Source: Fragilaria crotonensis (taxonomy: Eukaryota > Bacillariophyta > Fragilariophyceae > Fragilariales > Fragilariaceae). Taken from it: 64,000 bases of DNA. The stretch lies in assembly GCA_022925895.1 (NCBI GenBank), contig JAKSYS010000104.1, positions 1-64,000 of the forward strand, read 5' to 3'. Each line of letters starts with the position of its first letter. Positions within the stretch are counted from its first letter, which is position 1. The position numbers and the translations under genes are program-made. Shown here piece by piece: positions 55,766 to 64,000 of the stretch. A model generated the notes under the pieces. It ran no database searches. It was given only the letters and a program-made list of their open reading frames with translations, and was not told where the DNA came from.

Positions 55766-56817
55766 TCAAACGTTCGAACCGGCAGAAGCTGCGGAAGGTG
55801 ACTTGGACTTCTGATCGGAAGATTTCGAGCCTCGTGTTCCTTTGCTGAACCATCCTGTTCGGGCGGATTCCTTTGTGGCACGAGATTCTCCGTCTTCGCT
55901 GCGCTGAAACACGGACGAACCGTCTTCCGTAGCCGATGAAACGCGGCGTCCACAGATGAGTGCCAAGATAACTCTGAGAACGACAGCCGACAAAATCACA
56001 ATCATGGACATGAGGGCACCAGTCTTGATAGATGTAATGTTCGTCTCGCTAAAGGTGGAGACAATCAACTCCTTTGGGGCTCCAAGTTCCCTGTAGATAC
56101 CAAACTGTGAAGATGTTGAGTGAGACGCAGATTAGAGCGGTGTTGCTAGGTAGCATTGTCGACTTACACTTGCCCACGCAAGGACAACAGGAATCACATA
56201 CCCGGTCGCGTCGGAAAACCGAGGCTGAAGAATGAAACCACGACCAGGAACGCCAGAGTACCAATGGCGACGTAGTATTGTGCATCTGCGTCGACATTGT
56301 ATTTCACCAAGACAACCGAAAGATTCACCATTGCCGCCGCCAGAATCCAACCGCAATGAATGGCAAATGGAAACTTCAAGAGCCAGTAGTCACGGATGGA
56401 CGTTTTTTCAAGTATGGAGAGTTTGTACTGATCATTGACAATAGTCAGGAGAAAATAAAGTATAGCAAGCATGAAAATGAGCGAGAGCCAAATAACTTCG
56501 AATGAAAAAGCGAGCGTCCAGGCAATTTGACTGACGCATACATTGACATAGTCATATCCGATGGCCTTCGCAACCATGGGAGTCGCTCGAAAGGTAGGAA
56601 GAAGTTGCACCACAACGAAAATGAATTGGGTTATGAAGATAATGCCCCAAATCGAGAATGTCAACCCAATCGGTGTCACCAAGGTCTGATACTTTTGAGA
56701 TAGTTCAGTGTTGGTATTTGTCCCAAACCATCCGAATGATCCTATGCCGAACGTAACTGCCGTATTAGCAGCGTACGCGATGACGTTCATATAGTTCAGG
56801 CAGGAAAGGCGCATCAT
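55766..56817 (-). CDS. Polytopic membrane protein related to TspO / tryptophan-rich sensory proteins
   Basis: Two exons: 56817-56168 and 56104-55766, with a 63-bp intron (GTAAGT donor, CACAG acceptor). Start MMRLSCLNYMNVIAYAANT. About six hydrophobic segments are seen. The second carries VTPIGLTFSIWGIIFITQFI, the P-x-G-x-x-F-S-I-W pattern typical of this family, and a later one KFPFAIHCGWILAAAMVNLS. Exon 2 adds one more membrane helix (MSMIVILSAVVLRVILALIC) and a Ser/Lys-rich cytosolic tail. One base is missing in the T4 run near 56208-56212. With it, the reading continues SDATGYVIPVVLAWAS across the splice and the protein has 329 aa. TspO proteins bind tetrapyrroles or lipids in outer organelle membranes; that function is not shown here. 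Confidence 0.6.
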
Positions 56818-57809
56818 GGTTCGTCTTCTTGCTTGAAAGCAGTTCTCTGTTTCAGTTTATCGCGAGAGCGGAAGGGATAGTCGATCTCGTTGTCAAGTTT
56901 CTTGTGAAAGAGGTGCGCTGACTCATATAGCTTGTCATTCCCACATGTTTGCCTTACCCATTCGTACCAATGCATTCGTACTTTGTACAGTACAAGTACT
57001 TGGAACTCAAGGGTATGCTTGTACCAGATCCCTTGTAAAGTGCTACTGTACTTGGAAAACGTACGTCATGTAAGGGCTATCATTCGACTCTACGTACGAC
57101 TGCAACAACTACTAGTACTGGCTAATACAAGTACTAGAATACGAGCTAGTACGTAGTACCAGGTAGAGTACACATACTGTACATGAATACATGTTTCATA
57201 CTCCAGTACAATTCTTGGAAGTGTTCGAATATGAAGCCGTTGCTACAAGCTATGTACAAACTGTACTTGCGCTATGGCTGCCGTACTCCTTGTTACAAGT
57301 ACTAGTAGCACCTAGTAGTAGTGGAGTACTGACAAGTCCTCGTTGCCGCTGTGCCGTCTGGTTGGACGTTGGACTGTGCGCTCTGTTACAAAACGGAATG
57401 GAAAGGTCCGGTAAACTGCCGTCCCAACCGACGTGAAGATTGCTAAATATTCTACATACGATATGAATATACACTCTTGCTCCTTGGAGGCTCGCCGATA
57501 CGTTATACGTTGGGAATCCTTGGGAACCTGTATGCGACGGTAGAGCCACCGTACCGGGTACTCTGTTTTCTGTACTACCGGTACGTGCAGTAGGATGAAA
57601 TACATCCATGGACCCCGGGAATGTTTGCCTTGTACCCGGAGTACTACAAGTACCGGTAGTACGTGTATTCATAGTACATCATACTGTAGAGTACCTGGAA
57701 CAAGTAGTATCGTACTTCTAAATGTGGTACAAGTACAGTACGAGTACCCGATCACACCGTACTGACCTCATCGCCCAAAAAGGACCGCCAATCCGATCCG
57801 TAAACAAGA
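56818..57809. other. Upstream intergenic region dominated by GTAC repeats
   Basis: Upstream flank of the TspO-related gene. Nearly the whole segment from 56960 is repetitive (see the repeat entry). No gene was recognised. Confidence 0.65.
56960..57770. repeat. Longest GTAC-rich intergenic stretch
   Basis: About 800 bp with dense GTAC units in both orientations: TTGTACAGTACAAGTAC, CTAGTACGTAGTACCAG, AAGTACAGTACGAGTACC. The spacing is irregular, so it is not a simple tandem array. Many units are near-palindromic (GTACTNNAGTAC). Confidence 0.8.
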
Positions 57810-57869
57810 ATGGAGACATTAGTTTCAGCAGCCATTCTCAACTGCATTGCTTTGTTCCGTTCCCAGAAT

Positions 57870-58209
57870 ATCTGTGTGTGTGTCTTTGATATGGATTTGA
57901 CTGCAGTGGCAGCCCACAGTCGAGGATGTCTCCTTCACTCAGATCTGGATGCGTATCTCCGACAAGCGACACCTGATTTTTTGGTGCTGGTTCCAGACAA
58001 CACATTCAGATGAAGCCAAATATGGAGGTCATGTGCAACCTGTAACTCACATTCTGGGCGCAGAGCTTGTTCGTGCCCTATTGGAATATCATGTTGCAAC
58101 GCTGACTGCCAGTGCCTTCGGCGTTGTCGTTGCATACAATCCCTGCCTCCGTAAGACGGTGAACCCGAATGACTTGATCAAGCATTATCAAATGAGACAA
58201 ATCCTATGA
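57870..58209 (+). pseudogene. Broken copy of a diatom HAD-like (FDMDxTA) gene
   Basis: Two frames carry consecutive parts of one protein family. The first reads VCVFDMDLTAVAAHSRGCLL and then LDAYLRQATPDFLVLVP. The second reads THSDEAKYGGHVQPVTHILG, then LVRALLEYH, FGVVVAYNP and LIKHYQMRQIL. FDMDxT is the first motif of HAD hydrolases. In related diatom proteins a hydrophobic strand lies between PDF..LVP and THSDEA; it is absent here, so a small deletion joins the parts near 58005. The copy then stops at 58209, before the rest of the domain. It is probably a truncated, dead duplicate of an intact gene elsewhere. Confidence 0.55.
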
Positions 58210-58428
58210 CATTTTGATAATGTGTTGCCGCATCAACTAGTCTTTATGATGGTATTGAAGAAACCTTGCGTGTTTGAGACTGTTGTGACTAGCTACTGTA
58301 ATGTGCAAGCCATTCAATAAGACAATAGAATGGGTTTTCAATGCAACGATAGTACTATACTAGACAAAATGGAGTGAACAAGAAGTTCCATCATTGATCC
58401 CAAATCCTAATTATAGATAGCGACAAAT

Positions 58429-58870
58429 CTATGTCCATCGATCACACCACCAGCTTCCGGTGCAACAGTCACACGGATTTGCTGGTGGATTTCCTTGTGG
58501 GAGGAAATCCGCATGCTTCAGATACTCTAAGTATTCCTCACCCACAATCATGCATATTGCTTGAGGAATATTACCTTCTAGCTGGTTCATGTGAAACCAA
58601 TCAATGCTCAACTTGGTTAGTAGGGCAGCTCCTGCTGTGATGGGATGAAGCTTGTCAATGCGATGCTTGGCGACACGCCAGTCTGTCAATCAAACCAACT
58701 GGCCGAGGTATTGATTGTGCCTGTTAAGTCAATGCCCAACATTTCCAATGGAATCAGATGAAGCATGCTGTATAGCTCCTCCGGAATAGAATCTGTGAGT
58801 CCATTCTCAAACATTTGCTACGATAGTAGACATGACAAGTTTGCAAAGTTTATTGCTCGTCCCAGGTAAG
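58429..58870 (-). pseudogene. Broken leucine-rich-repeat protein gene, 3' part
   Basis: On the minus strand LRR motifs are read: MFENGLTDSIPEELYSMLHL, then IPLEMLGIDLTGTINTSA, MNQLEGNIPQAIC and the Cys-rich end PANPCDCCTGSWWCD. The NxLxGxIPxxI pattern and the CDCC terminus match LRR proteins common in diatoms, often secreted or membrane-anchored. Internal stops (for example just before QMFENG and after TSASWFD) and a frame change show that the copy is dead. The 5' part was not recognised. Confidence 0.6.
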
Positions 58871-61050
58871 AGTTTCTTCCTTCAGACATCTTGAAGCGGA
58901 ATTGGTTATGGTTAGTGTGCTTGTGACCACTTGAGAGTTGCATGGTCGACTGAACCACCAATGCCATTATGATGAAATGCACACCACCAAACATCATGAC
59001 AGGGCAACAAGTAGTAACAAAGACGCACCAGAGTCTCCTTATGATGCTTGACATGATGATCATAGAATCTTGGTCACTCCCCTTGTAGATGAAATCATGA
59101 GGTTGATAGCTTCAAATTCTTTCTCATTGTGATTGCCACATTTAGGGCCATGGTTTTGTCATCAGGAATGTAGCAATTTACAGAACCACTGTGCAAGACA
59201 TTTGGTGGAACAGATTCGCCTCTCAATGGAAGCTTTAGAGGCGGAGAAGCAAGGATCTGCTGAGGACGGATACTTGAGGTTGTCATCATCATTCGTTGTT
59301 GTCTTCTCCAATGTTTGGAAACACACTTGGAGGAAAACTATGAGAATTCCTCACCTGACAAACAAGATTGAGATGGCGACCGACTCTTCGTTAGTCTGAC
59401 CCTTCACCTCCGTTGAAGCAGAACCCTACTAGGCGCAGCAATGTTGATAAGAAAATCCTCTTTGAGCTCCTTTTTCATATTCCTTGCTCCCTTCCTTCTT
59501 CAGACCAGCAGTTACATGCAGCATCCCGTCACTTTAAGTCCAAAACTATGCACCACGCTCACGGGCATTGGGATGATATGCTTTTGCAGAATTAGGAGCT
59601 TGGATGAACAACGTCCATCAAACTATGGAGTGGTGATCAAACTGAATCTGGTATAGTACAGGCTTCTTTAAAAATGGGGAAATTACAGTTAAGCCCTCTT
59701 AAAAGATTTTTCAAAGTAGTACTGGGAGTGCAATGATGCTCTCTTGTATACCTTCCAATTTTCATGTTAGTTGTCCCATCCAGTAGACAACAAATGGCCA
59801 TGATACGTAACATTGCTGTCCATTTTTTGTCACCGTTTCATTTCCAATGTGTTCACATCTGAGTTGAATCATTCAGGATGTTTCATTGATAAACCGTCTA
59901 TGCTGGACTGTGGTCATAAGTATTTGCAGGTCAGGTCTGTCTCATTAATGGCGCTTCATTCAAGACGTCCTCATGATTGCTGGAAAGAGCTCCAGCACAG
60001 ACTGCCTCCTCATACACAGATGAGATGATTCATTATTTGCAGGATAACAAGCAACGGTGATTAAAAAATCAACACTAATGGATCACCCAATGATTGTGAA
60101 GAAGACTTGACTGTGAAGGAAAGTTAATGAGGAACAAGCAACTTAATTAGGATGCCGGTGATGCTGATGATACTGAAGAGGTATCCAACAACGAAAATGA
60201 TGACAAATCTTTGGACAACTGTGGCAAGGCCGCTGACCTGATTTTGGTCTTTCAAAACACTGACAACAACCTGATTCAATATGGCTATACTGGAGACACC
60301 ACTTAGAACAGAGTTTTTTCAGTCAGTCAATTGTCATCTCAAGAAGGTAGTACTTTGAAAAGAAGTAGAATTCCTGCACACTTTGATGAAAATGGTGGCA
60401 TTGTTGATGTGGAATTCCTTGTCAAGAAAACTGGAGAAGACAATGACACTCATGATGTAGATGACGTGAAGTAACAAGTACTCCATATCTTGTACTGGCT
60501 GCACATTTTGCTTGTTTCACTAGTACTATCTTCTTTGCTGTACTCCGGCAGTGCAGCAGCGTCTTTGGTTATGACCTCTGCAGCCACAATTTGAAGAAAG
60601 AATCGGCAAATCCTCTACAGCCAGGAATTTGCTGTGTCTTCTTATTGTTTTGATCCAAGTCCAACCAGACTGCTGTGTTGCAACCAGCAGTGGCTTTGTA
60701 ACACCATCATATTGATACCATCCAAACTAACTGGGAAGACATGTCTCTTGAAAGTATTATTGATATTCCCAAGAAACATGTCATTCTTGTCAAACAAATT
60801 CATGAATACATAATTCAAGTCCACTACCTTCCACTTTCTGTTCATGTCATGGGAATGTTGGCAAGGAAACATTCATCTTGCCATGCCTAGCAGCCAGGAA
60901 CGCCATCGCAATATGGGAAATTGCTTTTGTTCCTGTTAACTACTATGGCAACACCTGTTTCCTTAATGTTGTTGCAAACATAAAAGATGGGAACAGCAAT
61001 TTCACCATCTTCTATTTTTAGAGAATTTTCGTGTCATGAGCGACGGGCGA
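58871..61050. other. Gene-poor region, probably decayed
   Basis: No intact frame. Its left part may contain more of the broken LRR gene upstream of the recognised repeats. Short protein-like bits occur at about 60160-60480 on the plus strand (SNNENDDKSLDNCGKAADLI) but no family can be named. Confidence 0.4.
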
Positions 61051-62510
61051 CGGCCCAAGGCCCGCCTACACATGTATTGCTTGTCCTGTCTGCCACAGAG
61101 CTCAAATATATTGGTACTGCGAGTGTGTTACGAGTACTCGGTGTGTAGTGTATTGTGTATACTGCATTTTAGATCACCGTACAGGTGGTAAGTAGGACTG
61201 TAGTACTCGAGTACCAGGAGGTAGAACCAGTATTTTTGTTCCCAAATCCTGCTTCTGGAAGCAGTCGTGCTTCTTGGAATACATTGTTTTGTATGTGTGA
61301 CACATGAACGTGTTTTTCACCGGTCCGCTGAAATCCATTTTGTCGAGACATGCCTTGCGCCCTCTGTGTTCCACGACCCAATGGCTGCCTTACTTGGGTG
61401 CCGGTTGAGGGAGTACGTACCACCAGGTACTGTAGTGTTGGTACTTGATCATTCTGAAATGACGGAATGGCGTCGAACGCGTATGATGTACGTGGGACCT
61501 TCGACCTTCTTTGTCATGTATCATACAGACGTAGAGAGTCTTCCCAAATCCCAAATCAACGCAGTGAAGTACTGATACGGTTACGCAGTTCTACAGTACT
61601 TGTTTTTGGCTACTTCCATAATTGGAGAGGGGTATTGTGTGGTCTATTCATACATGCAACATGCGACCCAGCGAGTATACCAGTCGTACAGACATCATGC
61701 TTCGATTTTTGTATGAAAATCATTCGGCAACGAAGGGAAAAATCTGGTTTTCAATTTTTCGATGAGACGACTGCTGCATTAACAGTTACTACTACTGCAA
61801 GTACTGGGTACCGTAGGGCATACTGGCGAGTATGATAGGGCGTAGGGCGTAGGGGTGTCTCGGTGCAGAACTGGCAGTAATGTACTAGCCCCGGACTACT
61901 GTATGCCTACAGTACCAGGTTATACCTCGCAGTCGTACATAGTATCATATGGAACTCTGAGCTCGTCATAATACACATGTAAGCTGAGAAAAAAATGGGA
62001 GTATATGTGTATTTATGTGTTGTTTATACATGGAAATTGCGTGGGTCAACCTGGACAGTTTTCCTCAGTCCACACGTATACATAGTGAACCAGGTATGCA
62101 TACTTGCGGTATGAATACTTGCATCCCCCCCGCGGACACCCGGAGCCCGGAGTACAATTTTTGGAGCGCAGTTTACATTTGAACCCACTTTCTGATTTGC
62201 TCTCTTTGCTCGATCAGGCGAAAGGTCAAGTTGGAACCGAGTTGTAAACGAACGATCTGCAAGCTGCACATTAACAGCGATAAACTCTTGCCTAGCTCCT
62301 TCACGTTATTCTCATGTCGTCATCCGGTAGGTGCTTACAGTTGCATATTGGTGGTGGTGTTTGTTGCTCTATTTCCTCCTTCGTACATCACCATGTGCTG
62401 GCCGTTGCGTTGATCGTAGAAACATGGAAGCATTCCACGGAGCGATAACTTTGTTGTTTCAATCTTTTCGTCTCATCCTAGTTCAAAATCCCCTTTAAAA
62501 TTGGTTATTC
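61051..62510. other. Intergenic region with scattered GTAC units
   Basis: GTAC units are scattered at about 61120-61210, 61415-61450 and 61790-61960. The last part precedes the partial gene at the right edge and may hold its promoter and first exon, which I could not identify. Confidence 0.5.
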
Positions 62511-62518
62511 ATGAACAG

Positions 62519-64000
62519 GGAAAGGAGGAAAAGGAGGTGGACGCTTCACTTCAAGGGCAACAGTTCCAGGAGCTGTTTCGGTCCCAGCCAATGAGGAACC
62601 AGAAGTGGCTGCAGCACAACCAACAACACCACCACCATCAACAACGCCATCATCAATAAATTCATCACCATCAGCGGTTCCAGAACCTGGCACTGACGTG
62701 CCACGAATCCCGTCGCGCCCTGGCAAACAGCGAACTGTCGCTCCAGCGACTCAACCTGGCGCTGTTAGTATGAATTCTGTATCCAACTCAGCAGTGTCAG
62801 ACAGTAGTAACGCCGGTGCGGACGCGGATGGAATACACAGCATCAGTGCCATCGAGCCGGAACCCCTTATGACAACCAGACCAGCTGTAACGTCCAGTCC
62901 AACGCCGATTCCCAGTGTCGTCGAAAACAGCTGCCAAGGGCCGTCGTACGACTGCGCCGGCGACTGCGCCAGGTGCTGTCCACTCCGCAGCGGAGGAACC
63001 AGGTAGGGACAGCGACCAGCCTCGGTCGTCCTCCGAAATTGTGGTGCCACAATCCGGGAAGAGTCGTCGCAGTTCCGCACAGGCGGCTTCGGTTCCGGGA
63101 GCTACTGCTGTAGGAGGTAATTCATCACAAACGACGCGTCGCCTTGCCTCCCGATGGGTCCGAAGGCGCCGCACTCCGCGGTTCCGCGTGCTCGTGATAC
63201 CGAACTATTGTCGACAACCGCAGCGACAGGCATACTTGATACCACTAGTGCTGACGACCAGGAACCACCTCTGTCTCCAGGAGCTGCTAGCACCCATGGC
63301 GTCGACGAAGCCAGAGTGTACGTCACACCCGAACACCCGGGAAGCTATTCCACGACAAGCCTTATCTCGCAAGACTCGTCGGCCTCATCCAGGGATCCTC
63401 GACTCCACCGCGTTCCATCCAGTGGTGATACTCAGGCTTTGGTCTCAAACTTGACGGCCTCGCAGGATTTGGCAGCCAAGGATCGTCGCATCCGCCGTGC
63501 CGAGCCAAGTGTTCCGGGAGCTCATCATGTGGCTGGCGCGCAGGACACTTCAGATGCAGTGGCCTTGTCCAAGGATCCTCGCGCTCGTCACGAAGCACAG
63601 CGAACAGGCGGGGATTCCGCGAAGAGCCGCATGCCGCCGCGTGCCGAAGTGGTGACTGCAGGAGAACAAGAACCGACTTCGGTGATCAGTGCTGAAGATC
63701 CTGAACAACCGTATCACTCCATTACTTCCGTGGGAGCTGGAGACGTGGGAAACGGAAACCGATATGAAGCCGATGCCAAGGTTGCCGAATCGAGTGGTGT
63801 CTCGATCCCTGAACATTCCCGCGACGTTTTTGTTGTGGACCGAACACCTGCTGTCACCTCCAACGACATCAAGGATCCTTATGACGACCCCCACAAGAGC
63901 CCGCTAGACGAGGAGCAGCCTTCGCGTGGTCCCATGGCCAGAAATGCGGCTGCTGTCGCGGCAGCTCTAACGACTGAATCTCGCGGAATCGGCGTTGCAC
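62519..64000 (+). CDS. Partial gene for a disordered Pro/Ser/Thr-rich protein with PGA motifs
   Basis: The coding part begins after an acceptor-like GAACAG near 62518 and runs off the right edge. No first exon was identified. Gly/Lys-rich residues (GKGGKGGGRFTS) are followed by TVPGAVSVPA, a TTPPPSTTPSS stretch and repeated PGA motifs: ATQPGAVS, ATAPGAVH, ASVPGATA, LSPGAAS, SVPGAHH. The last ~280 codons are an uninterrupted frame with RDPRLHRVPS, KDPRARHEAQ and DIKDPYDDPH, rich in Ser, Asp and Arg. The frame shifts by one base near 62910 and back near 63110-63150. No folded domain is visible, so it may be the disordered part of a larger secreted or regulatory protein. The assignment as one gene is inferred. 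Confidence 0.45.

Noticed and set aside
1-64000. tRNA and rRNA genes
   Set aside because: I looked for the TTCGANTC arm and paired stems and for conserved rRNA words and found no convincing example. A covariance-model search would be needed to exclude tRNAs.

Overview
The window looks like nuclear DNA of a diatom (stramenopile alga). Several proteins begin with a hydrophobic signal peptide followed by an A-F or S-F junction of the ASAFAP type used for import into secondary plastids. The LTR element resembles the diatom Ty1/copia group. Several families known to me mainly from diatoms are present: a secreted EF-hand/Cys domain, an RGLEH-type protein, and a HAD-like FDMDxTA family. Introns are short (about 60-210 bp) with GT-AG borders, and both strands carry genes. 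No tools were run; family names come from motif recognition in the translations.

Layout. 1-11.2 kb is gene-poor and holds a decayed reverse-transcriptase/RNase H type element (4.1-6.1 kb). 11.2-24.3 kb is a compact host block: a conserved protein of unknown function, a tandem CP12-like plastid protein, a DUF1118/RIQ-like plastid membrane protein, a Sel1-repeat protein, ribosomal protein uS3, an MLO-like membrane protein fused to calmodulin-like EF-hands, and the divergent ribosomal pair eL34/eL36. 24.7-30.7 kb is a young Ty1/copia LTR retrotransposon with nearly identical LTRs and a 5-bp target duplication. 31.1-44.8 kb is a second host block: a plastid-directed kinase-PDZ-PP2C fusion, a mosaic transmembrane protein with a Thr/Pro stalk and GDW repeats, a SHAQKYF-type Myb factor, a small coiled-coil protein and an NTF2-like protein. 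44.9-52.7 kb holds two neighbouring PIF/Harbinger DNA transposons of different families, each with a convergent transposase and accessory ORF. 53.5-56.8 kb has a diatom RGLEH-family protein and a TspO-related membrane protein. 57-62.5 kb is gene-poor, rich in GTAC-type repeats, with broken copies of a HAD-like gene and an LRR gene. A Pro/Thr/Ser-rich gene with repeated PGA motifs runs off the right edge.

Functional themes. Three proteins look plastid-directed: the CP12-like Calvin-cycle regulator candidate, the RIQ-like thylakoid protein, and the kinase/phosphatase. Calcium appears twice, as EF-hands on the MLO-like protein and an EF-hand-like loop in the mosaic protein. The unusual architectures are the MLO-EF-hand fusion and the kinase-PDZ-PP2C fusion. 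Two patterns cut across the window. GTAC-rich, strand-symmetric stretches fill many intergenic gaps. Single-base frame breaks recur in otherwise well-formed host genes, often in short homopolymers, which may mean indel errors in the assembly rather than many dead genes.
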